NCBI GenBank assembly: GCA_902629495.1
Contig: CACORA010000060.1
Location: forward strand, 1 to 5,654
Direction: 5' to 3'
DNA: 5,654 nt
Origin: Planctomycetaceae bacterium
Lineage (GTDB): Bacteria; Planctomycetota; Planctomycetia; Pirellulales; UBA1268
A model generated the notes under the pieces. The model did not search any database. It was not told the DNA's origin and saw nothing but the letters and a program-made list of their open reading frames with translations. Shown in pieces: positions 1 to 5,654 of the stretch. The translations under genes were made by a program, and so were the position numbers. Each line of letters opens with the position of its first letter. Position 1 is the first letter of the stretch.

Positions 1-608
1 ATGGAGATAAGCCTCATGGTGCAGAGACCTACTATGATTATCTTGTTGGTGAAGTGATTCGTGAGGGAGATTCATTCCAACTTGGTCAGGAACAGCGGGC
101 TGAGGCAGATCGAGAATTTATCCAGTTCTATCATCGCAGATTATGTTGGTTGTCCTTGCGAGAATACCGTCGAGCAGCCCAAGACGCTCAACATAGTCTC
201 TCATTCATGGATTTTATACGAGAGTATTCATCAGATGATGACTGGACTCTCTCTCACGAGCAGTACCGACCGTTCGTGCTTTTTCATCGAGTTCAGGCTA
301 CATCGTTAGCAGAGTTGGAAGAGCATGGGGCAGAAGCGGCCATCCTTGAGATAAATTCAGGCCTTGAGCAGTTTCGAGATCTGTTTGAAAGATATGACGC
401 GGTTGACCAATACGAGGATGATGAGTTGGTTATGCGTCTAGAAGAAATGCGAGAAAATGTTCGTCAGCGTTATGAAGTTGGTTCAACACTGACGGAGCAA
501 CTGGATGAGGCCGTACGTTCGGAAAACTACGAGTTGGCAGCAGAACTCCGAGATCGGATTCGTTCTCAGGGAGCCGCGGCTTTGCCAGATCACCGAAGTG
601 CTGACTGA
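1..608 (+). CDS. UvrB/UvrC-motif (UVR domain) protein, 5'-truncated by window edge
   Basis: The reading frame is open from base 3 to the TGA at 606-608, so the true start lies upstream. A GTG at 54 could serve as a start, but the 17 codons before it (GDKPHGAETYYDYLVGE) are protein-like and belong to the same family in my memory, so I treat the gene as partial, with 201 residues visible. Counting from the GTG, residues 1-140 are mostly charged and probably helical (segments such as FIQFYHRRLCWLSLREYRRA and WTLSHEQYRPFVLFHR). Residues about 146-171 match the UVR motif (LTEQLDEAVRSENYELAAELRDRI), the short helical hairpin that joins UvrB to UvrC and also occurs in McsA. The family resembles planctomycete proteins annotated only as UvrB/UvrC-motif proteins. 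No helicase or nuclease domain is visible, so a direct role in excision repair is not shown. No signal peptide can be judged because the N-terminus is missing. Confidence 0.85.
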   Translation, partial: GDKPHGAETYYDYLVGEVIREGDSFQLGQEQRAEADREFIQFYHRRLCWLSLREYRRAAQDAQHSLSFMDFIREYSSDDDWTLSHEQYRPFVLFHRVQATSLAELEEHGAEAAILEINSGLEQFRDLFERYDAVDQYEDDELVMRLEEMRENVRQRYEVGSTLTEQLDEAVRSENYELAAELRDRIRSQGAAALPDHRSAD

Positions 609-840
609 TCGCAACAGGACCGATACCTGTCGCATACCCGTCGATTGCTGCAAGTTTTTCCATGCGCCGTGAAGTTTTTTCAAACGAACCATCTTCACTA
701 CAGTGCCGGTTGTACCAACTGTAGGAAAAAATAGCGTCGAAATCGGCTGAAGAAAACGTTTAGGGAGTTTTTTTGTCTTTCTTGTGGGCGTTTCATTGTT
801 TGGCATGCGATATGCCCAAAATGGTTGGGAGAAACTGTCC
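609..840. other. Intergenic gap with clustered inverted repeats
   Basis: This 232-base gap separates the UVR-motif gene from the next plausible start. It holds several dyads. GCAACAGG (611-618) pairs with CCTGTCGC (626-633) apart from one mismatch. GTGAAG (669-674) pairs with CTTCAC (693-698). TACAGT (699-704) pairs with ACTGTA (718-723), with an inner GGT/ACC pair at 708-710 and 714-716. GGCAT (802-806) pairs with ATGCC (812-816). A T-run lies at 768-774, but no strong stem sits directly before it, so a classic intrinsic terminator is not shown. ORFs reading through here on the - strand have no recognisable protein character. I recognise no named RNA family. Confidence 0.4.
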
Positions 841-1146
841 ATGCCCCAAAAAGAGAGATGTATGAAGACTCCAATAGACTTGTGTCCAACGTCAGGGCAA
901 ACGCGAACCACTCGTTCTTTTTTTCGAGCCGGTACTCATCAATGTCCAATTCGTACTGTTTCGGTCGCTTCCATTCGAGAGTTGCTCGAGTTTGAAGAGG
1001 AGTTTGAGTGCCTTGCCGGTGAATCCGTTGACCCATCACTTGTAGCTGACATGTTGGAGTCACGTATGATCAGTCCTCCACGGCAACAGCGGCGTGGGAG
1101 TCGTGTTGTGAGTTCAAGGGCCGCGTTTTACGAATCAGGACGATAG
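841..1146 (+). CDS. Small hypothetical protein, 101 aa, unrecognised
   Basis: I do not recognise this protein. The ATG at 841 is preferred because GGGAG lies about 8 bases upstream. An in-frame GTG at 784 and an ATG at 862 (preceded by AGAGAG) are alternatives. The N-terminal 40 residues are rich in Thr, Arg and Cys (Cys at 7, 15 and 35) with no clear pattern. Residues about 43-77 look like real protein: two acidic amphipathic helices (SIRELLEFEEEFECLAGE and PSLVADMLESRM). The tail from 79 is basic and rich in Arg and Ser (PPRQQRRGSRVVSSR), which could bind nucleic acid or simply be disordered. It lies 47 bases upstream of the PPK2 start on the same strand. A - strand ORF at 698-1063 overlaps it but looks like a shadow. 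No membrane segment or signal peptide is visible. Coding status is moderately supported and function is unknown. Confidence 0.45.
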   Translation: MPQKERCMKTPIDLCPTSGQTRTTRSFFRAGTHQCPIRTVSVASIRELLEFEEEFECLAGESVDPSLVADMLESRMISPPRQQRRGSRVVSSRAAFYESGR

Positions 1147-1159
1147 TCGATAAGAGATG

Positions 1160-1168
1160 TGGTATTAT
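1160..1168 (+). promoter_or_regulatory. Possible extended -10 promoter for PPK2
   Basis: TGG-TATTAT matches the extended -10 form TGn-TATAAT at five of six hexamer positions. It sits just after the stop codon of the preceding ORF and would start transcription about 20 bases before the PPK2 start. No recognisable -35 lies 16-18 bases upstream. This is weak evidence, as AT-rich chance matches are common. Confidence 0.22.
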
Positions 1169-1193
1169 TCGGGTCCACTCAAAGGATGCCGTG

Positions 1194-1991
1194 ATGGATC
1201 AACCACTCTTTCTATCTCCGGGGAAAAAAATTCAACTAAGAGATTTTGACCCTAGCTATAAGTCAGAAGTTAAGAAAAAGATTGGTAAAAATGAAACCCG
1301 CCAGATCTTGAAGGAATTGGATAATCTCGCCTATCGGCTGTATGCTGAATCGCACCGCTCAGTCTTAGTTGTGCTCCAAGGGATGGATGCTTCAGGAAAA
1401 GACGGCACCATCCGAATGTTGGCTCGAGGCATATCGCCACAATGCCTTGATGTAGTGAGTTTCAAAGAACCAAGTTCACTTGAATTATCACATGATTTTC
1501 TATGGCGTGTGCACAAGGCTATGCCTGCTCATGGACGGATTGGCATTTTCAACCGTTCTCATTATGAGGATGTTCTTGTTGTGCGAATTAGAAAGCTTTG
1601 TGAAGAGAGTGTCTGGCAAGCACGGTATGAGCAAATCAATGCTTTTGAAAAGCTTCTCACCAAGGGCGGGCTCACAATCTTAAAATGTTTTCTCCATATC
1701 AGTAAGGATGAGCAACGGCAGCGATTTGAAGCACGCCTTCAGGACCCTCAGAAACAGTGGAAGCTTGTTCCAGGAGATATCGAAGACCGTGAGCGGTGGG
1801 ATGCGTTTCAAGATGCATATAACGATGCCTTAACTCGATGTAATACGACGGTTGCTCCCTGGCATATTGTGCCCGCCGATCGCAAATGGTACCGAGATCT
1901 TGTGGTTGCTCGATTGCTGCGCGACACACTGAAGAAAATGAATCCTCGGTATCCAGAATTTGATCCCTCATCCATACCCCAGATGAAATAA
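1194..1991 (+). CDS. ppk2: Polyphosphate kinase 2 family, class III-like polyphosphate:nucleotide phosphotransferase
   Basis: The family transfers phosphate between inorganic polyphosphate and nucleotides in the cytoplasm. The start is the ATG at 1194, with AAAGGA at 1181-1186 at good spacing. A GTG directly before it would add one residue and sits too close to that site. The product is 265 aa, a normal single-domain length. Residues below are counted from the GTG; subtract one for the ATG. Walker A is GMDASGKDG at 64-72. The Walker B region is IFNRSHYEDV at 119-128. The lid segment is SKDEQRQRFEARLQDP at 171-186. The C-terminal WHIVPADRKWYRDLVVARLL at 224-243 is typical of the family. The 'DASGKDGTIR' form of Walker A and the overall sequence resemble class III enzymes such as the one from Meiothermus, which phosphorylate both AMP and ADP, rather than the 'GRDAAGKGG' form of classes I and II. 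The next gene starts 6 bases downstream, so the two are probably co-transcribed. No key residue appears to be missing. Confidence 0.93.
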   Translation: MDQPLFLSPGKKIQLRDFDPSYKSEVKKKIGKNETRQILKELDNLAYRLYAESHRSVLVVLQGMDASGKDGTIRMLARGISPQCLDVVSFKEPSSLELSHDFLWRVHKAMPAHGRIGIFNRSHYEDVLVVRIRKLCEESVWQARYEQINAFEKLLTKGGLTILKCFLHISKDEQRQRFEARLQDPQKQWKLVPGDIEDRERWDAFQDAYNDALTRCNTTVAPWHIVPADRKWYRDLVVARLLRDTLKKMNPRYPEFDPSSIPQMK

Positions 1992-1997
1992 GTCATT

Positions 1998-3107
1998 ATG
2001 AATAATGTGACGCTTGATCCAGACTTGTGTCGGGTGCGCCAAGGTCGACTTCTCGATCATATGAACGCATTGAAAATCGATGCAACTATTGTGGTGTCTG
2101 CCGAACATGTACAATACCTCACGGGGTATCGGTGGGACTTTCGTTTTTCTCCTGTGGCTGCCCTTCTTGCTTCAGGAGAGTCGCTCCTTATCTGTCCTGA
2201 TAAGGTGGTTGATGCAAAAGCTGTGGATGATGTGCGATCATATGCAGCTAAATGGAGATCAACACTGCGTACTGATCAGCGAGAGGCAAGTGCTCATGTT
2301 TTGAAAGATTATTTTGCTGGCGTTCCTTCCATAAAACGAGTCGGTGTTGAGTTTTCGACCTGTCCAGTACACTTAACGCATCTGTTTTCTGATGCAGAGA
2401 TCATTGATATTGATCGTAAGCTTCTTGAAATGCGTCGGCATAAAGAAAAGGATGAAATAGCACTCCTGAAGCGGGCTATTGATGCCACAGGTGAAATGTA
2501 TCGAGTGGCAAGAGAAATAATTCATCCAGGAGTCGTTGAACTGGATGTCTTTTCGGCGCTTCAGGCGGCTGCAGTTTCTATGTGTGGTGAAATGCTCACG
2601 GGGACAGGGAATGACTATGCAGCCGGTGTGCGAGGTGGTCCACCCCGGCAGCGCCGGTGCCTCGCTGAAGAACTGTACATACTGGATCTTGGCCCTGCGT
2701 ACAGAGGATATTTTGCTGACAATGCTCGGACCATTGCCGTAGATGGGAATCCAACGGACGACCAACTCATAGCCTGGAACCACGTGTGTCAAGCGTTTGA
2801 CATCGTGGAGCGAGTGGGGCAACCAGGTGTGCGATGTCGTGACATTTATGATGAGGTGCAGCAGTGGCTTAACTCAGCTGCGATTGGTTCTTGGTCAAGT
2901 CATCTGGGACACGGCATTGGTCTCTTTGTGCATGAGGGACCGCACCTGAATCCTCATTGGGACGACACGCTGGAAGTTGGCGATGTGATTGCGGTTGAAC
3001 CAGCACTGTATGCCCCGGGATTATCATGCGGAATACGTCTTGAAAATGACTATATTGTGACAAAATCGGGTCTAGAACTGCTCAGTCCGTTCCCGCTTGA
3101 ACTGTGA
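1998..3107 (+). CDS. M24 family metallopeptidase (Xaa-Pro aminopeptidase/prolidase-like)
   Basis: The product is 369 aa with the two-domain layout of M24B enzymes. A creatinase/prolidase N-terminal domain (about 10-140, including VVSAEHVQYLTGYRWDF) is followed by a pita-bread catalytic domain (about 150-365). All five metal ligands are visible: D230 (YILDLGP), D241 (GYFADNART), H305 (HLGHGIGL), E334 (AVEPALY) and E349 (IRLEND). The second active-site histidine (H312, VHEGPH) and R347 are also present. By family knowledge it would be a cytoplasmic dinuclear metal (Mn/Co/Zn) peptidase acting on Xaa-Pro bonds. The segment before D230 (GNDYAAGVRGGPPRQRR) lacks the His that aminopeptidase P and prolidase carry there, so the substrate may differ. 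The start at 1998 lies 6 bases after the PPK2 stop without an obvious Shine-Dalgarno, which suggests translational coupling. No signal peptide is visible. Confidence 0.88.
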   Translation: MNNVTLDPDLCRVRQGRLLDHMNALKIDATIVVSAEHVQYLTGYRWDFRFSPVAALLASGESLLICPDKVVDAKAVDDVRSYAAKWRSTLRTDQREASAHVLKDYFAGVPSIKRVGVEFSTCPVHLTHLFSDAEIIDIDRKLLEMRRHKEKDEIALLKRAIDATGEMYRVAREIIHPGVVELDVFSALQAAAVSMCGEMLTGTGNDYAAGVRGGPPRQRRCLAEELYILDLGPAYRGYFADNARTIAVDGNPTDDQLIAWNHVCQAFDIVERVGQPGVRCRDIYDEVQQWLNSAAIGSWSSHLGHGIGLFVHEGPHLNPHWDDTLEVGDVIAVEPALYAPGLSCGIRLENDYIVTKSGLELLSPFPLEL

Positions 3108-3144
3108 TCAATCATTGAGTTTTTTGCGAAGATATGAACTGTCT

Positions 3145-3173
3145 TTGGCAGGATGCTGCTCATCGCTTACATT
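3145..3173 (+). promoter_or_regulatory. Candidate sigma70-type promoter for bioB
   Basis: TTGGCA (3145-3150, five of six matches to TTGACA) and TACATT (3168-3173, four of six matches to TATAAT) are separated by exactly 17 bases. Transcription would begin near 3180, leaving about 30 bases of leader before the preferred bioB start at 3210. No BirA-type operator was recognised. The call rests on the sequence match alone. Confidence 0.38.
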
Positions 3174-3209
3174 TTATTTTTTGATTGCATCCTGATAAAT
3201 GAGAAAATC

Positions 3210-4265
3210 ATGTCTTCTGTACCTGTTGACTCGTGCTCGACGCCGGCTGTTTCTTTGCCTTCTCGTTGGCAATCATTAGCAGCTCAGTCTCTGGCTGGTG
3301 ATATTCCCGATCGCGCTGAAATAATGGCAGTTCTTGAGTCATCAGATGACGAACTGCTGAGCGTATTATCTGCTGCGTATGACGTTCGTCGTCAGTACTT
3401 TGGAAATACGGTACAGCTTTTTTATCTCATGAATGCAAAGAGTGGTCTTTGCCCAGAAGATTGTGGGTATTGTTCTCAGTCAAAGGTTTCAGAGGCGGAG
3501 ATCCCAAAATATAATCTTTTGTCTGGTCCGAGACTGCTCGAGGCTGCCAAACATGCTGCAGAGCAGCAATCAAAGACCTTCTGTATCGTTATTTCGGCAA
3601 GGGGTCCTTCCGAGCGTGAAATGGACTTTGTTTGTTCAATTGTTCCTCAGATTAAAGAGCAGCATAACCTCAATATTTGTGCCTGTCTCGGTCTTTTGAC
3701 GCCACACCAAGCGAAACGACTTGCAGACGCTGGTGTTGATAAAGTCAATCATAACCTCAATACAAGTGAACGATATTACGGTGAAGTGTGTTCGACTCAC
3801 ACCTATGCCGATCGCGTTGCGACCTTATCGGCATGCCGCTCAGCAGGGCTGGAATTATGTAGTGGTGGCATTATGGGAATGGGAGAAAATCATACAGATC
3901 TTATGGAAATGGCTTTTGAGCTTCGAAGTCTTGGTGTTGAGTCCATCCCAATTAATTTTTTGAATTCCATTGAAGGTACCCCTCTGGAAAATGTTAGGCG
4001 TTTGAGTCCACGCGACTGTCTTCGTGGGCTAGCGATGATGCGATTTGTCAATCCTTCGTCTGAAATTAGGATTGCTGGAGGCCGGGAAATCCATCTTGGC
4101 AGTCTCCAAGCCCTTGGTCTGTATGCAGCCAATTCTATGTTTGTTGGCGACTACCTCACGACGAAAGGCCAGCTTCCTAAGGCAGATCACAAAATGATTG
4201 AGGATCTCGGATTTGAGATCACCCGTGGTTCTGAGTCCGGTGAACCCCCTCCGTGCTGCGAATGA
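3210..4265 (+). CDS. bioB: Biotin synthase
   Basis: BioB is a radical SAM enzyme that inserts sulfur into dethiobiotin, the last step of biotin synthesis, in the cytoplasm. From the ATG at 3210 the protein is 351 aa, near the family norm of 320-350. The radical SAM cluster motif is C81-PED-C85-GY-C88. The probable [2Fe-2S] ligands, by comparison with the E. coli enzyme, are C125 (TFCIVISARG), C157 (NICACLG), C217 (LCSGGIMGMGE) and R287 (EIRIAGGRE). VNHNLNTS (179-186) and IPINFLNSIEGTPLE (246-260) are family signatures. An in-frame ATG at 3153 would add a hydrophobic, AT-rich stretch (LLIAYILFF) atypical of BioB and inside the candidate promoter, so I reject it. The Shine-Dalgarno at 3210 is weak (TGAG). 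No other biotin gene is visible nearby. Its last codons converge on the leu-side TPR gene 98 bases away. Confidence 0.96.
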   Translation: MSSVPVDSCSTPAVSLPSRWQSLAAQSLAGDIPDRAEIMAVLESSDDELLSVLSAAYDVRRQYFGNTVQLFYLMNAKSGLCPEDCGYCSQSKVSEAEIPKYNLLSGPRLLEAAKHAAEQQSKTFCIVISARGPSEREMDFVCSIVPQIKEQHNLNICACLGLLTPHQAKRLADAGVDKVNHNLNTSERYYGEVCSTHTYADRVATLSACRSAGLELCSGGIMGMGENHTDLMEMAFELRSLGVESIPINFLNSIEGTPLENVRRLSPRDCLRGLAMMRFVNPSSEIRIAGGREIHLGSLQALGLYAANSMFVGDYLTTKGQLPKADHKMIEDLGFEITRGSESGEPPPCCE

Positions 4266-4285
4266 GTGGATGTTTTATTTTTGCT

Positions 4286-4330
4286 CGATGGTTCTCTTCA
4301 GAAACCATTGGAGCCTTCTTACAAGCGGCT
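4286..4330. terminator. Weak paired hairpins in the convergent gap, possible bidirectional terminator
   Basis: The 98-base gap between the bioB stop and the stop of the - strand TPR gene contains two adjacent dyads. CGATGGTT (4286-4293) pairs with AACCATTG (4303-4310) through one G-T wobble and a 9-base loop. AGCC (4312-4315) pairs with GGCT (4327-4330), with a short inner CT/AG pairing. Neither is followed by a clean T-run on either strand, so intrinsic termination is only suggested by the position between converging genes. Confidence 0.25.
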
Positions 4331-4363
4331 AGAAAATTAATCGTTTTCAGCCATTAATGAATG

Positions 4364-4693
4364 TCACCCTTCTCCTAATTCTCCCAAGGAGGAGAGAAAC
4401 TCAGACATTTCACCTGCGGCGTGGGATTCACCCTGGCGACGAGCCTCATCAATCCCTTCACGCAACGCTGTGCGAGCCTCAGGGATTCTTCCATGCTTTG
4501 CAAGGTGACGGCCTGCCATGTGATAGGCCGGAACATAGGGAGGTGTGCCGCGGGCGAGATCCTGAAGGATATCGATTCCTGTTTCCCAGTCACCCTCATT
4601 CTCTAATTCGAGAGCAAGGCTGTACCTTAGGAAGATATCATCTGGTGATTCACGCAGTAACAATTCAATTTTCTGACGTCGGCTTTCTCCCAT
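4364..4693 (-). CDS. Small tetratricopeptide-repeat (TPR) protein
   Basis: From the ATG at 4693 the protein is 109 aa. It carries about two TPR helical hairpins: one near residues 17-50 (DDIFLRYSLALELENEGDWE, then IDILQDLA) and one near 53-86 (YVPAYHMAGRHLAKHGRIPE, then ARTALREGIDEA). A final helix (HAAGEMSEFLSSL) follows. TPR units normally bind other proteins, and no enzyme motif is present. It resembles small TPR proteins I recall from planctomycetes. A TTG at 4705 would add four residues but has its Shine-Dalgarno-like AGAGGGAG (4713-4706) directly abutting it. The ATG has the same element about 12 bases away, which is long, so the start is uncertain. The gene begins 25 bases after the leuD stop on the same strand and is probably co-transcribed with leuCD. 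A functional link to leucine synthesis is not shown. There is no signal peptide or membrane segment. Confidence 0.82.
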   Translation of the reverse strand: MGESRRQKIELLLRESPDDIFLRYSLALELENEGDWETGIDILQDLARGTPPYVPAYHMAGRHLAKHGRIPEARTALREGIDEARRQGESHAAGEMSEFLSSLGELGEG

Positions 4694-4718
4694 GAACGCG
4701 TGCAACTCCCTCTGTTTG

Positions 4719-5342
4719 TTAGTGATCAGTATTTATGGGAGCGATGCCATGACGACTCTCCCATGCATCAATCTCATGTGCTTGCTGAAGAGACAGGCCG
4801 ATATTATCAAGTCCTTCTAAGAGGCAGCGTTTGTGAAAAGGGTCTATCGTGAAGGTGCGCTGAAATTCATGTTGATCACCAATCGTACAAGACGAAACGT
4901 CGATGTCGAGTTGGTATTGCACTGCATTTTTTTCTGCTTCCTTTGTATGTTGAAAAAGTGCATCGACATCATCTTCTGAGAGTTGAATAGGTAGCATGCC
5001 GTTTTGAAAACAATTCGAATAAAAAATATCAGCAAACGAAGGTGCGATCACTACACGGAATCCATAATCTGCCAGTGCCCATGGGGCATGCTCACGGCTG
5101 GAGCCGCAGCCAAAGTTGCGTCGTGCAAGCAAAATAGAAGCACCCTTACAGATAGGTTGATTAAGTTCAAAATCAGGATCAAGAGATCCATCGGCGAGAA
5201 ATCGCCAATCAAAAAAAAGATACTGACCAAATCCTGTTCGCTCAATCCGCTTAAGGAACTGTTTGGGAATGATCTGATCGGTATCGACATTTGCTCTGTC
5301 AAGAGAAGCAACAATGCCAGTATGAGTTCTAAGAGGTTCCAT
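4719..5342 (-). CDS. leuD: 3-isopropylmalate dehydratase small subunit
   Basis: LeuD pairs with LeuC to isomerise 2-isopropylmalate to 3-isopropylmalate in leucine synthesis, in the cytoplasm. The product is 207 aa, close to the usual size of about 200. Family signatures are visible in order: [20 protein letters not shown] (6-25), [21 protein letters not shown] (26-46), the [15 protein letters not shown] loop (76-90) and [20 protein letters not shown] (100-119). A C-terminal [19 protein letters not shown] (168-186) follows. The start at 5342 is fixed by alignment to the canonical N-terminus ([11 protein letters not shown]). No Shine-Dalgarno precedes it: the bases directly before ATG read CACCTCC, which resembles an anti-Shine-Dalgarno. 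A 14-codon ORF overlaps the start. leuC lies 67 bases upstream and the TPR gene 25 bases downstream. The gene is intact. Confidence 0.96.
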   Translation of the reverse strand: MEPLRTHTGIVASLDRANVDTDQIIPKQFLKRIERTGFGQYLFFDWRFLADGSLDPDFELNQPICKGASILLARRNFGCGSSREHAPWALADYGFRVVIAPSFADIFYSNCFQNGMLPIQLSEDDVDALFQHTKEAEKNAVQYQLDIDVSSCTIGDQHEFQRTFTIDPFHKRCLLEGLDNIGLSLQQAHEIDAWESRHGIAPINTDH

Positions 5343-5409
5343 GGAGGTGTCCCGAGTTTCGGAAATACTTCATCTTTTCCAAACTATGGTTTTGATTCCG
5401 TTTTATACG
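5343..5409 (-). promoter_or_regulatory. leuC-leuD spacer with hairpin and overlapping mini-ORF, possible translational control of leuD
   Basis: On the - strand, TTCCGA (5364-5359) and TCGGGA (5355-5350) form a six-pair stem (one G-T wobble) with loop AAC, ending 7 bases before the leuD ATG. Those 7 bases are CACCTCC. A small ORF with ATG at 5373-5371 encodes [14 protein letters not shown] and stops at the TAG at 5331-5329, inside leuD. It has a purine-rich GGAAAAG directly in front. Together these could couple leuD translation to upstream ribosomes, but each element is short and could arise by chance. Confidence 0.25.
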
Positions 5410-5654
5410 TTACTTGTAATTCCATTCACGAACATCAACAAAATGCCCAATGACGGCGGCAGCAGCAGCCATGGCTGGAGAAACCAAGTGTGTACGGCCT
5501 CCCTTGCCTTGTCGACCTTCAAAATTTCGATTGCTGGTTGAGGCACACCGTTGGCCGGGAGTGAGGATATCTGGATTCATACCAAGGCACATGCTGCAGC
5601 CAGCTTCACGCCATTCGAAGCCAGCGGTCTGGAAAACCTTATCAAGTCCTTCTT
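5410..5654 (-). CDS. leuC: 3-isopropylmalate dehydratase large subunit, C-terminal part, truncated by window edge
   Basis: The - strand frame is open from the right edge to the TAA at 5412-5410, giving the last 80 residues of LeuC. The rest lies beyond the window. LeuC is the aconitase-family subunit carrying the [4Fe-4S] cluster of isopropylmalate isomerase. The visible part contains [16 protein letters not shown], whose GC-x-x-C pair supplies two of the three cluster cysteines in this family. It then shows [14 protein letters not shown] and [16 protein letters not shown], the strongly conserved C-terminal block. It ends in [12 protein letters not shown], a normal terminus with no sign of a frameshift. 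An internal ATG at 5592 lies within the conserved cysteine region and is not a start. leuD follows 67 bases downstream, the usual leuCD order. Confidence 0.95.
   Translation of the reverse strand, partial: EGLDKVFQTAGFEWREAGCSMCLGMNPDILTPGQRCASTSNRNFEGRQGKGGRTHLVSPAMAAAAAVIGHFVDVREWNYK

Noticed and set aside
54..56. GTG at 54 as the true start of the UVR-motif protein
   Set aside because: The frame stays open to the left edge and the upstream residues look like conserved protein, so the gene most likely begins outside the window.
768..774. T-run as the tail of an intrinsic terminator for the UVR-motif gene
   Set aside because: No stable GC-rich stem lies immediately upstream. The nearest good dyad ends at 723 and is followed by an A-rich stretch.
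483..911. 142-codon - strand ORF spanning the UVR gene end and the gap
   Set aside because: It overlaps the conserved UVR motif coding region antisense and its product looks like random translation.
698..1063. 121-codon ORF on the - strand opposite the small hypothetical gene
   Set aside because: Its translation shows no family character and no clear ribosome site, and the + strand frame here looks more protein-like in its second half.
2373..2822. 149-codon - strand ORF inside the M24 peptidase gene
   Set aside because: It is fully antisense to a clearly conserved gene and has no recognisable protein features.
3153..3209. Longer BioB starting at ATG 3153 with a hydrophobic leader
   Set aside because: BioB is cytoplasmic and its conserved part needs no such leader. 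The stretch is AT-rich, has no spaced Shine-Dalgarno and overlaps a promoter-like sequence.
4694..4705. TTG at 4705 as start of the TPR protein
   Set aside because: The purine-rich ribosome site abuts the TTG with almost no spacing, and the ATG four codons later is a more usual start. The choice is not certain.
5004..5453. 149-codon + strand ORF across leuD and the leuC-leuD spacer
   Set aside because: It is antisense to conserved leuD codons, and its Lys/Ser-rich product resembles no family I know.
1..5654. Mobile elements, CRISPR arrays, tRNA or rRNA genes, defence or secretion systems
   Set aside because: No long or regularly spaced repeats, transposase or integrase motifs, tRNA cloverleaf or rRNA-like sequence were seen. 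Recognised genes are ordinary metabolic ones with even composition.

Overview
The window looks like ordinary chromosomal housekeeping sequence from a free-living bacterium, most probably a planctomycete (Planctomycetota, Pirellulales/Gimesia-like). This placement is an inference from remembered family resemblance, not a search. The UvrB/UvrC-motif protein at the left edge, the short TPR protein behind leuD and the M24 peptidase with its unusual 'GNDYAAGVRGGPPRQRR' segment all resemble planctomycete families. GC content looks close to 50% by eye, with no abrupt change in composition. I see no transposase, integrase, tRNA, rRNA, CRISPR array or phage gene.

Layout. On the + strand come: the C-terminal part of a UVR-motif protein (cut by the left edge, ends 608); a 232-base gap holding several inverted repeats; a small unrecognised ORF (841-1146); a class III-like polyphosphate kinase 2 (1194-1991); an M24-family metallopeptidase starting 6 bases after it (1998-3107); and biotin synthase bioB (3210-4265), which probably has its own promoter. 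A 98-base convergent gap follows. On the - strand, read right to left, are the C-terminal 80 residues of leuC (cut by the right edge), a 67-base leuC-leuD spacer, leuD (5342-4719) and a small TPR protein (4693-4364). These three are closely spaced and probably form one leuC-leuD-TPR transcript.

Function. leuC and leuD encode the two subunits of isopropylmalate isomerase (leucine biosynthesis). bioB makes biotin from dethiobiotin. PPK2 links polyphosphate to nucleotide phosphorylation. The M24 protein is predicted to be a metal-dependent peptidase, or a hydrolase on a related fold. The genes do not form one pathway.

I found no convincing undescribed multi-gene system. The points most worth checking are the missing active-site histidine in the otherwise complete M24 site, the leuC-leuD spacer (no Shine-Dalgarno, a CACCTCC block, a hairpin and a 14-codon ORF overlapping the leuD start), the cluster of inverted repeats at 611-723, and the small unknown ORF.
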